Assembly: GCA_023376005.1 (NCBI GenBank) | Contig: CM042160.1 | Location: 87,803,805-87,867,804, forward strand | Source: Doryteuthis pealeii | Taxonomy: Eukaryota > Mollusca > Cephalopoda > Myopsida > Loliginidae | Reading direction: 5' to 3' | Length of the DNA: 64,000 bases | Shown: one piece after another, positions 55,423-64,000 of the stretch | How positions within the stretch are numbered: position 1 is the first letter of the stretch | Layout of the letters: every line of letters begins with the position of its first letter | Made by a program: the position numbers and the translations under genes | Notes under the pieces: model-generated | The model's database searches: none | The model's input: the letters and a program-made list of their open reading frames with translations, nothing else | Told to the model about the DNA's origin: nothing

Positions 55423-55655
55423 AGACCAGTTTAGCTCAGTTAGTAGCGCATCTGCCTTGAAATCGCAAGATTTCAGGTTCGGTACCGGTCCCCGCCTACT
55501 CAGCTTGGGCAATCTGATGTGTGCGGTAAAGCATCTGGGTGCTGACGGCGCTCCACTCCAGTAAAAAATAAACTCCCTGGTCTAGCACTAGCGAAAAAGG
55601 GATAGACTTCCTCACTGTCCGGCTGATACTAACTATAGGCCACCCCACCGATTTT
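55423..55655 (+). repeat. SINE family A
   Basis: Head TTTAGCTCAGTTAGTAGCGC, GGTTCGGTACCGGTCC; body CCTGGTCTAGCACTAGCGAA; end TATAGGCCACCCCACCG. Confidence 0.85.
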
Positions 55656-56179
55656 ATTTTTTACTATTAGCAATTAGTCTATTTTATTTCACTTTTTTTT
55701 TTTTTTTTTGTCGAAGTCCTTAGCAAATCAACTTGCCAATTTTTTCACTAGTTTAGTAATAAATATGATTTATGTATGTAATATATACGCTAGGGATAGG
55801 CATTTTTGTCATCTGCTAGAATTTTAAAAAACGAATTAAAAATAATTAAATCTATTATTTAAGGTCAAACTTTGTCTAAATCGATAAGTAGTAACATAAT
55901 AAATATCATTACATATGCAGTTTATTTTTGATAGATTTAAAACTATTTGTTTTGGTCAATTTCAATGTGATCCGCCATTCAGCCTCTTTTTCAATGGTTT
56001 TAGGCGCTTGTTTACAATTTTAAAATAAAATTTGGGATGGAAAAAAAATTTACCAAAAATCAGGTAAAGTGCCGGTGCTATGGTCTCATGCCACCTCTGT
56101 AAGATAAGCCCCCCCCCCCAATTTACTTCATATCAATTTTTACAAAGTAGTATTCATAGAAAATATATGAAACCCACCT

Positions 56180-56460
56180 TTCAAGTTGGTTGGTTGAATT
56201 TTATGGCATGTCAACCCTTGTTGGGTTATTCAATGATGAAGACATTTTGTTTTATTCATTCTTGTTGTGTATTCAATTTTTTTTTTTATTTAAACACATT
56301 TTTGGATATATATAACCCGTAGATGGGACTCTAACAGGTACTACCACTCTGGGTGAGAGTGGACCTGGTGGTAATGGCAATGAAACCGTACTCCACATTC
56401 TCCAGAGCTGCAGAATTGGAACCTCACCACTAGATGCAGATACGCTCCCCCTCCCATCTA
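56180..56460 (+). repeat. Repeat family C, 5' half
   Basis: TTTTATGGCATGTCAACCC, AACCCGTAGATGGGACTCTA, GGTACTACCACTCTGGGTGA. Confidence 0.7.
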
Positions 56461-56764
56461 CTACATGTCAATTTTCATAAAGTAGTATTCCTAGAAAATC
56501 TATGAAACCCATCCTTTCTTGGGCGCACAAGCAAGTTGCTCCTCTCCTCCTCCGGTCGTGGGTTTGATGTTAGTATGTACCAACCCTTGAATGTACATAG
56601 TCATACAAACTTACAATGTTATTTTCTACAACATATAATGTAGAATAGACTCATGATTATAGGTTCCTTTAAACACAAAACAAGTGTCTCTAACCACAGT
56701 CTGTTTTCAAAAAACTTTCGAAAAGGCCAACTGTAATACTAAACTGACCAGCTGTTCTTATGGG

Positions 56765-56990
56765 ATTGTGAATAGTAGTTGTAAAGTAGGCGGAGTGGTC
56801 AATCAGTGTCAGCGAGGGAGTCTATCCTCTTTTCACTAGGATTAGGCCAGGGAGGTTGTTTTTGTGTCTGAGGTGCACTTTGCTGCACAGATCCATGCTG
56901 TGCTACTTATGTGCCGAGTCGGTGAGGGCTGGTATTGAACCTGGAACATTGTGGTTTCTAGGCAGATATAATCTACCGGCTGAACAGTAA
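56765..56990 (-). repeat. SINE family A
   Basis: Reverse orientation, diverged: GAGGGAGTCTATCCTCTTTT, ATCCATGCTGTGCTACTTAT, GGCTGGTATTGAACCTGGAA. Confidence 0.75.
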
Positions 56991-57084
56991 TCTACTTGAA
57001 ACACTCATAAATACAATGGGATTTAGATTTTTGGGTTACATAATTGGTCTCACTACAGAGGAATATTGTTGTTCAGACAAAGAA

Positions 57085-57088
57085 TTCT

Positions 57089-57129
<41 letters not shown>

Positions 57130-57400
57130 CACACCACTCATCCGCATGAGGAGGATGTGACACAAGGTCAATTTCTTAAGCGGAGTTTGAATTCAGATTT
57201 TTCCTTCTCCTAGACTGGTTACCTAACCAAGGTTATAGAGCCCAGCCTGCCCTACTATTTACCCATAGCTGGAGGGAGAATAGTTGGATTCATACCTTTC
57301 TCAAGGGTATTAGCGCTATGTGAAATGTAAACAGCCTTGTCCAGGATTTGAACTTGGTCGACGAGTCCATTTCCTATGAATAACCATTACACCAGTACCT
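57085..57400 (-). repeat. SINE family B with tRNA-like head, preceded by (AT)n(AC)n
   Basis: Head on the minus strand at about 57350-57400 (GGTACTGGTGTAATGGTTAT; GTTCAAATCCTGG), body as in other B copies, ending at the microsatellite 57089-57135. Confidence 0.8.
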
Positions 57401-57482
57401 CCAAAAAATTCATGTTATTTTCACAGGTAATAATAACATAGACTACACTACTTAATTTATTTCTTCTTTCTTCGCTTTATTT

Positions 57483-57745
57483 GTGGCGTAATGGTTATCA
57501 TCATAGAAAATTAATCTGTGACCCAAATTCAAATCCTGGATGAGGCTGTTTGTATTTCACTTTGTGCTAATGTCCTTGGGAAAAGCATGAATCCAACTAT
57601 CTCCCTCCAGCTATGGGTAAATAGTAGGGCAGACAGGACTCTTGAACCTTGGTTAGGCAACCGGTCTAGGGGAAAGAAAACTCTGAATTCAAACCTGTTA
57701 AACTCCACTTAAAAATCACCTGTGTCACATCCTACTCATTTGTAA
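57483..57745 (+). repeat. SINE family B, near full length
   Basis: GTGGCGTAATGGTTATCATC, TTCAAATCCTGGATGAGGC, AGCTATGGGTAAATAGTAGG, ending TGTCACATCCTACTCATTT. Confidence 0.82.
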
Positions 57746-57978
57746 AAAGTAAGTAAAGTCGTCGGGGCAGCCTAATGTCGGTATCAGCCAAACAGTGAGG
57801 GAGTCTATCCCCTTTTCACTAGCGCTAGAACAAGGAGATTGTTTTAGCGTCTGAGGTGGAGCACCACACCTACCATCGGCTCCTCACTTTACCGCACATA
57901 TCCCTATGCTACTCGTACACTGAGTTGGCGAGGGCCGGTATCGAACGAGAAACCTTGTGATTCCTAGCCGGACAGTTT
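57746..57978 (-). repeat. SINE family A abutting SINE B
   Basis: Tail AAGTAAGTAAAGTCGTCGGG begins directly where the SINE B tail ends; head includes GAGGGCCGGTATCGAACGAG. Confidence 0.85.
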
Positions 57979-58339
57979 GATAAATACGTATTTTAATTTA
58001 GAATTTAAAAAGAAATGTTTGTAATGCAAGTTTTTAAATCGTTCATATTTTAGTTTTTTTTTTTTTTTTTTTTTTTTTCTTGGTTTTTTAAAAACTTATT
58101 TTAAACTTGCCTCCGTTATTGAAATATGACAATGCATTGTGAGCATAGTTCACTTGTTAAAACAATATTACTTTATATATATATAACCCCCCCCTTCTTA
58201 CCCAGTCTATAACCATGTGATTGTATGGATATTTTTCACTGGAATAATCCTATCTCTTTGTTTGTCTCTTCATGTACCGTGCCAATTATCAACAGCAGGT
58301 TTTGCTGTATTCTTATTAACTCAGCTTTGCTTTCATAGC

Positions 58340-58415
58340 CTTACGTTTTTACAGTATCTACTGTTATTAAATGGTTACTCATCCAAGTACTGAACAAGCT
58401 CATTGTAGCTTACCT
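58340..58415 (-). repeat. 5S rRNA-derived SINE fragment
   Basis: Minus: GAGCTTGTTCAGTACTTGGA, TGAGTAACCATTTAAT. Confidence 0.55.
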
Positions 58416-58502
58416 TCCTTTTTATTTACAATGCTTTGTATAGATAAAAGAGTATGAAAACACACAATATTGTTAAAATGAATATATTTTTATATCATTT
58501 TT

Positions 58503-58556
58503 CATAGCTAATATTGAACAATATTTCGATTTATAAAAAATCATCATCAGAGCATG
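58503..58556 (-). ncRNA. Hammerhead-like ribozyme motif, best-formed stem III
   Basis: Minus order: stem I CATGCT, CTGATGA, extra T, stem II GATTT-TTTAT-AAATC, GAAA, stem III ATATTG-TT-CAATAT (sharing the last A), T17, stem I AGC-T-ATG (one bulge). Stems of 6, 5 and 6 bp and every core word are present, in a repeat with no ORF. Confidence 0.55.
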
Positions 58557-59294
58557 TTTTTAATCCGGACTCATCGAGAGAGAAGCAGAAAATGATTTAA
58601 ATTCAAACCGGAAGCATTGTTTTTCCAAAAAGCGTGTAAGCTATGTGATCGCTTCATCTTTGTACATCCACTGTGTGTTTCGCTAACATCATGAACATGT
58701 TGCTACATTTCTTCAGTGTTACTATGCTTTGTGCTGACACTGGATGCTGTCTAGAGGACTTACCTAGAGCAATGGTCAATGATTTTTTAAATAATTATAA
58801 GGAGTGTGCACTGTATAACTTTACAGACTAAACTAGGGCCATATAAAGTGTAATTTCAACTGGAGTCAGTGAACTCTTAATTGCTTCCAACTTTGACTCC
58901 ATAATCTTGGGTATATGACCAAAAGCATATGACACCTAGTGAAAATTGACCTCTTCCAAGCTGTAGCCATGTCAGTACTACTGTATAGCTGCTGCATTAC
59001 TTGGACTTTATGAAATATTTGGGAAAATTTACATTGGAACTACACAATGCTGTTTTGAACAGATATTTGGAAGTAGCAGTCTATAAAACTGCCACTCTAC
59101 GGCTACTTATGGTCCATCAAATAAGTCATATAAGTAAGATGAAGAAGACATGCTGGTATTGTGTTAGTAGCATTTAATTCTGTACTAACAGCAACAAATA
59201 AATGAATTAAAAGTTAATTAAAGTTTAATTCTAACAATTTATTAAAGACAAATAAAATAATGAGTAACAATATAAAGTCCTTCCTGTGTATAGA

Positions 59295-59480
59295 GTTATG
59301 TTTGAGAGACTTACCGGCATGATGGAGAAGATATCTGGTATCTTAGGGTGATTTTTGGAGAGGATTTAAAGTCACTGCCTCATCGGATCTGGTTCGGGGT
59401 TTCTTCTGGTGAATTTTGGTATTTTGCGCCAAAACGTCTGGGCTCATCACGTGATTGGTATATCTAATGCCAGAAAGCCT
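59295..59480 (-). promoter_or_regulatory. CpG-containing segment with E-box and strong splice donor
   Basis: On the minus strand a CACGTG E-box (59448-59453), GACGTTTTGGCGC, and ~110 nt later ATGCCG|GTAAGT. This could be a 5' exon and promoter of an upstream gene, or transposon-derived sequence. An ATG at about 59443 gives a 34-codon ORF ending before the donor. Confidence 0.3.
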
Positions 59481-59539
59481 TTCCTTCACTTAACTCCACA
59501 CACACAGGAATTACCATTTTACTGACCCAATACTGGTAT

Positions 59540-59655
59540 AATTATACCAGCTCCAACTCCAGTGACCCCTTAATTACTTCTAACTCTGACTCCACAACCT
59601 GATGTTATTACATGGTCACCCATCTAAGCACTGAACAGACTCATCATTGCTTAAT
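59540..59655 (-). repeat. 5S rRNA-derived SINE
   Basis: Minus: TTAAGCAATGATGAGTCTG, GTGCTTAGATGGGTGACCAT, then a body with AACTCTGACTCC-type words shared with 60930. Confidence 0.6.
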
Positions 59656-59887
59656 TGCCAGTAATCTTTCCTTCGAGGTTGTGTAGTCATCGACAAGAAG
59701 AAAATCATTGCAGTAAAATTGAAATGCTGCATTTTGAAAGTTTCAGTTAAAAAAAGAATAAAAAGATTCAATAATAAAAATGATAAAACTGAACAAGCAA
59801 TTGATTTTACACTAACTTCATTCATAAACTTTAGACAAAAAAAAAGATCAATGACCATCTCAAAAGTAATATTTGTTTTGCACACTC

Positions 59888-59945
59888 CGGTTTAGCTCAG
59901 TTGTTAGAGCATCAACCTAGGAATCCCAGTCTAGGTAAGTCCTCT
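59888..59945 (+). repeat. SINE family A head scrap
   Basis: GGTTTAGCTCAGTTGTTAGA only. Confidence 0.6.
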
Positions 59946-60034
59946 AGACAGCATCCAGTATCAGCACAGAGCTGGTAAATCTAAGTTTTCCCTGGTCAGA
60001 CAAAACTGGTGTGTCCATCAGTAGGAGTCCATAA

Positions 60035-60335
60035 GATAATGTTTGTAAAGTTTTTAAATGCCATCCTTGGCCAGTTGAAAAGGGCTTAAAGAAAGTCCTG
60101 TGGTATAGAATCCTTTGGTAAGCGTGTAAGTCCTATCCTGCGTATTGGTAAAGGTCCAGTGATTTAATCCTATGTCCGTCGTCCACGAAGGTCAGAAGTA
60201 ATTATGTCCAGTAGGGTTGGTTTAAGTATTGTATCAACCTCAGAGTACTGCCAGTGATTGGCCAAGAGATAGGTCACATGATTATGGCCGAGTCTATAAA
60301 TAGGAGCAGGCATCTAGCACACACTTTATATATTA
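60035..60335 (+). repeat. LTR-like promoter repeat, copy 2
   Basis: Collinear with 35655-35975. Contains CCAGTGATTGGCCAAGAG and TATA-like GAGTCTATAAATAGGAG. Confidence 0.6.
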
Positions 60336-60644
60336 AAATTCTAAATAATGTTGCTTATGAGTTTGTCTATTTCTCCAGCATGTCTTGTTCTACTTACTTG
60401 GATTATTTGTGTGATGGGAGGTAAGTGGCCGTACAGCTGCTGTTTTGTAGAATGCTGCTTCTCAGATTTGTTCAAAACAGCAAATAGCATCCTTGTGTAG
60501 GTCGCATCTAGGAATCCCAAGGTTCCTGGTTCGATTTAAAGGGAACATTGATTTCCTGGTACAAATTTAGTTTTCATTCAAATCACTTTCTGTTAAACTT
60601 GAAACAATTTTGAATGTTCTGTATATATCTTATTAATACAGGAG

Positions 60645-60845
60645 GTGTGTGGCGTAATGGTTAGAGTTGTAAGAAATGGATTCGTCAACCCGTGTTCAAA
60701 TCCTGAACAAAGCTGTTTGCATTTCACATAGCGCTAATACCCTTGGGAAAGGTATGAATCCAACTACTCTCCACCTATGGGCTAATAGTAGGGCGGATTG
60801 GGTTCTTTAACCATGGCTAGGTAACCAGTCTAGGAAAATAACTCA
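60645..60845 (+). repeat. SINE family B
   Basis: GTGGCGTAATGGTTAGAGTT, GTTCAAATCCTGAACAAAGC and GGGCGGATTGGGTTC; the 3' end is lost. Confidence 0.8.
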
Positions 60846-60929
60846 ACGAAGCATCAGGTATACAGCCACTTACCTCCCATCACACAAAACATCCAAGTAA
60901 AATAAATAAAACATACTGATATAGTTGTA

Positions 60930-61038
60930 CTAACTCTGACTCCAGTGAGTTCTCTGGCAACTAAGCAATGATGAGTCTGTTCAGTGTTTAGATGGGTGAC
61001 CACTTAGTAATATCAGGTACTGTAAGCCTGGGCTGTGA
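60930..61038 (+). repeat. 5S rRNA-derived SINE
   Basis: AACTAAGCAATGATGAGTCT, GTGTTTAGATGGGTGACCAC, TATCAGGTACTGTAAGCC. It ends exactly where the RPS4 pseudogene begins. Confidence 0.65.
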
Positions 61039-61039
61039 A

Positions 61040-61266
61040 GTCCGTCGTGTCAAAGACTCACTTGGCCACATCTTTGCCACAAGGATCAAGAACAACATCA
61101 TCATTGGCAAAGGAAACAAACCATGGGTATCTTTGCATCGAGGCAGAGTGTCAGGCTGACTGTTTCTGAAAAGAGAAATCAAAGAATTGTTGCTAAGCAA
61201 CAACAATAAAAAAATATAAACAGTCAATAAACAAGTTTCATCTGAATCGAAAAAAAAAAAAAAAAG
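61040..61266 (+). pseudogene. RPS4: Processed pseudogene of ribosomal protein S4 (3' end)
   Basis: Frame from about 61040 reads VKDSLGHIFATRIKNN, GKGNKPWVSLHRG, matching the C-terminal end of eukaryotic 40S protein S4 (KDA.G..FATR..N.F.IGKGNKPW.SLPRGKG). A single-base deletion near 61146 shifts into RLTVSEKRNQRIVAKQ and a stop at 61207. AATAAA (61226) and a 17-A tail follow, with no introns. It is a 5'-truncated, LINE-mobilised mRNA copy fused to the 5S-derived SINE. Confidence 0.88.
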
Positions 61267-61308
61267 ATTGAGTCTCTACTACACTAAGATTGATTTTTAT
61301 TTTATATA

Positions 61309-61560
61309 GTAAAAGTCGTACAGTCGGCAGTGGTCTATTGTTAGTATCAGCTGGTCAGTGAGGGAGTCTATCAACTTTTCACTAGCACTAGACAAGGGAG
61401 ATTATTTTTGTGTCTGAGTTGGAGCACCACTAACCCACACACTTTATTGCACAGATCCATGCTGTGCTACTCATGCGATGAGTTGGCGAGGGCTGGTATC
61501 AAACCTGGAACCTTGTGGTCCTTAGGCAGATGCTCTAGCGACTAAACCTTGCAGTAGTGG
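61309..61560 (-). repeat. SINE family A
   Basis: Reverse orientation; GTCAGTGAGGGAGTCTATC, ATCCATGCTGTGCTACTC, GGCGAGGGCTGGTATCAAAC, head GTTTAGTCGCTAGAGCATC. Confidence 0.82.
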
Positions 61561-61654
61561 TTTGATCAATTCACTATAATCAAGATGTTGTGTTTGCAAG
61601 GGAAAATAAATATTGGCATTATTGTTATTTAGGTAAACTTGAACTTTAAGTGAC

Positions 61655-62045
61655 TAAATTCCTACCATAAAATTGTACTTGCGCATTATTTAAAATGAAC
61701 TTAATTTATCTTTAATAGATTTTAAACAATTAAATTCAGCCAAAAAGTCTTAAAAATAAAAAATAAGTCAATGAGATTGATGTCCCTTGTTTGTTTTGTT
61801 TGGGAAGAAACAGGAAGTAAATGATCTGCCATTATCAAATTGTTGTAATGATACTCCCTTTTTTTTTTCTTTTTTTTTTCTTTTTTTTTTCCCCAAATTG
61901 TTCAAATCACTAGGATTGCATGTTTTAACACAAAAATATCCTAAAATGTGTTTTTAGTAACAATTAAGTTCATTTGAAATAATGCACAAGCACAATTTTA
62001 TGGTAGGAATTTTGTCACTTAAAGTTCAAGATTACCGTTATTTAA
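61655..62045. mobile_element. Foldback MITE, relative of families 1 and 8
   Basis: AATTCCTACCATAAAATTGT and its inverse at 61993-62012; the arm GCGCATTATTTAAAATGAAC resembles the interior of 355-726. Confidence 0.65.
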
Positions 62046-62359
62046 ATTTCAAAGACTGATCTGGAATGTTTTTTTAATGATGACTAAGTCTCAAAGTTTG
62101 TGTTCATTTTATGGTAATATTTGAAGGTGCGGGGAAAAAGCAATATTCAAATAAACTTTTTGCGACTCATGATTTCTGATCACCACCAAACAAGAATGAG
62201 TTTTTTATATAATCAATCAGAGCCCAGTTTTAATGTAATTAAATATATTAAATTAGAAAGACTAATGAAATTAAATAAGAACGCATATAAAAATATTATG
62301 CTTATTTTAATTATATTTTATATAGATGGGTACTCAGTTTCTTAAAAACTCATTATTTC

Positions 62360-62830
62360 TATTTAACCCATAGACATGATCCTAACAGGTACTACTACTC
62401 CAGGCGAGAGTGGACCTGGGAGTAATGATGATGAAGAGGTACACCACATTCCCCAGAGCTCCAGAATTGTAACTTCAGAGTTTAACATCATACCCAGGAC
62501 ACTAAGACCCTCAGCCACCACCTTCTAGCACATATGATAAAAAGGGTTGGGGCTTGCCATAAGGACAATAGGGTTGGGACAATCATATAGGTGCTAGGGC
62601 TTGATGTGACCACCTGATTGATCAGAGGGGGCATCTCCAACCACCCATCTAGTCTAAGTAAGGTCCAAAGTGGAGTGTGGCATGTAATGGACTACTCAGC
62701 CACCAAGGTGCCATCCTTAAAAATCATGGGTCGCCACCTATGACCAACAGGCGGCCCCATTGGATGGGGGGGGGGCTCTTACCCCTCTGCAGGGGTTCAG
62801 TTGGTGTATTCTAAATCCCCAGCCGACAGA
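62360..62830 (+). repeat. Repeat family C, long copy
   Basis: AACCCATAGACATGATCCTA to TGGGTCGCCACCTATGACCA and CAGCCGACAGAGC; same order as 36236-36715. Confidence 0.75.
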
Positions 62831-62861
62831 GCTGCCAGGACACTGATTGGTTTTGGTAAAG

Positions 62862-63382
62862 TACCGTATTTGATGGCATATAGGATGCACTTTCCCCAAA
62901 AAATTTTGGCTAAAAAAATTGCCCTGCCTCTTATACATTGTAGGTGAAGTTTGAGACCTCCCGTAGGCCTTGGCTAATCTTCTCTATGATGCTCACTAAC
63001 CCAGCTTACGCCCAGTACTTTTACGTACCCTAAACTCCATGCATCCTTATTTTATTGCTGGTATTATTGTATTATTACCGGTGCTTTAAAAATGAATTCA
63101 TAAAAATGAAAGCAATCCAATCTAAAATGCTGTGACTTGCGTTTATAAACATCAGCCGATTGGCGCTCTGACTTACCGGTAATGCCATCTGTTGGCAAGG
63201 AATAAAACTATGATTATTGCTTGCCTGTATTGCCAAACTGCTTTTATACAGCTATATTTCTGCTTGTGTAATGAACAGCTAGACTTTTTTCAACAATATT
63301 TGCTTAAATACACTAAAAAACTTTTTTCCTGAATCTGACCTGCTGAAATGGGAGTGCATCTTATATGCCGTCAAATACGCTA
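62862..63382. mobile_element. MITE with GTATTTGACGGCATATAAGATGC-type ends
   Basis: TACCGTATTTGATGGCATAT at the left and GCATCTTATATGCCGTCAAA at the right form ~35-bp inverted repeats of a type common in animal hAT-like MITEs. No ORF. Confidence 0.75.
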
Positions 63383-63503
63383 TATAAATGTGGTACTAAT
63401 TACCTCTACAATTCAACTTGAATGTTATAAAAACATCTGTAGCTTTGGTTTTATAGAAATATATATATATATATATATATATATTTCTCTTTTTCATATA
63501 TTT

Positions 63504-63561
63504 TTTGCTCGTTGATGATGACCCTTCTACTAAGGCGTCGAAACAGATTTCTGTCAGCAGA
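63504..63561 (+). ncRNA. Hammerhead-like ribozyme remnant upstream of a Penelope-like ORF
   Basis: Stem I TTTGCT/AGCAGA, then C-GT-TGATGA (a two-base insertion in CTGATGA), T, stem II GACCC/GGCGTC with a bulge, GAAA, stem III ACAG-ATTT-CTGT, C17. Stem III, stem I and the cleavage-site C are well formed, but the core insertion suggests it is inactive. Confidence 0.45.
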
Positions 63562-63574
63562 TAATAATTACTAA

Positions 63575-63595
63575 TTGTTTTTTCAAAATGTTAAA

Positions 63596-63632
<37 letters not shown>

Positions 63633-63934
63633 TACACCAACAAAACAGTATGTCACACAACACCGCAGAACAAATCAGGACAGAGATGTTACATAAAATC
63701 CAACACCAAATCTCTGTACTAAAACACAAGTTACTCTGCCTAATTCACAAAAGCCACTGGCACCAACTCGGCCGACGAGACTTAGTCACCAACCTCTCCT
63801 CAACCGAACTAAACAACCCACAAACTGAAGCCCTCAGCTTCTGTTTAAAATTTGTCACTGGTATAAGTAACCGAAACACCAGCAAACTCATAGACAAAAA
63901 CATATATATACTAGCAAAAGTACCCGGTCCATGA
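63575..63934 (+). pseudogene. Penelope-like element ORF, N-terminal fragment
   Basis: After an (AT)n tract the frame gives a basic stretch and VTNLSSTELNN followed by EALSFCLKFVTG. This resembles the N-terminal conserved block of Penelope-like reverse transcriptases (NLS...L...E...L..GL.F). The stop comes soon after, and no RT or GIY-YIG domain lies inside the window. Its position just after a hammerhead-like motif fits Penelope structure. Confidence 0.5.
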
Positions 63935-64000
63935 CCAGACTATATATAAAGTTTGGACTATAAATAGGCAAGATATACCGAGCTGAATGGCTTAGACTAA

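Noticed and set aside
60988..61227. 79-aa minus-strand ORF
   Set aside because: Antisense shadow of the RPS4 pseudogene and 5S-derived SINE.

Overview
The window reads as a piece of a large, AT-rich, repeat-dense invertebrate genome, most likely a cephalopod mollusc (octopus-like). This is inferred from tRNA-headed SINEs of the kind described in octopus, abundant (AT)n, (ATT)n and A/T homopolymers, and the mix of Penelope-like, R2-type and Ty3/Gypsy retroelements, Helitrons and foldback MITEs. Nothing bacterial is present, and most open reading frames are chance ORFs in repeats.

One host gene is recognisable. It is an endosomal Qa-SNARE of the syntaxin-7/12 family, on the minus strand, with six consecutive internal coding exons (31986-32085, 30766-30909, 29063-29112, 23646-23736, 23385-23457, 21657-21739) and two alternative 3' terminal exons (13270-13368 and 10121-10213). 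All junctions keep frame with GT-AG sites, and each terminal exon encodes its own membrane anchor and stop. The N-terminal Habc start is missing. A CpG-rich candidate first exon lies at 50909-50969, and an assembly gap (33953-34008) sits between it and the first confirmed exon.

The rest is mobile and repetitive DNA. 1-10 kb: MITEs, SINEs, a Helitron, mariner-like hairpins and A-rich low complexity. 10-20 kb: the terminal syntaxin exons and a ~65-bp AT-rich tandem array split by a young Ty3/Gypsy element (14898-18809; 164-bp LTRs, two differences). 20-32 kb: the syntaxin exons among foldback elements, a long LTR, Penelope-type fragments and SINEs. 33-43 kb: MITEs nested in one another, an LTR with its PPT, Helitrons, and a 48-bp satellite that turns into a 96-bp higher-order form. 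43-50 kb: Penelope-type ends and two LINE 3' fragments (one CR1/Jockey-like, one R2-type with a restriction-like endonuclease). 50-64 kb: SINEs, 5S-rRNA-derived SINEs, an RPS4 processed pseudogene, a MITE and the start of a Penelope-like ORF.

The most unusual signal is a set of hammerhead-ribozyme-like motifs (10519, 29425, 31524, 45607, 45853, 58503, 63504; decayed copies at 10453, 28116, 29837). All share CTGANGA, one extra nucleotide, stem II, GAAA, a very short or palindromic stem III and a matching stem I. Second is the Gypsy element, whose primer-binding site is complementary over 15 nt to its own LTR transcript leader, predicting self-primed reverse transcription. Third is the pair of alternative membrane anchors in the syntaxin gene.
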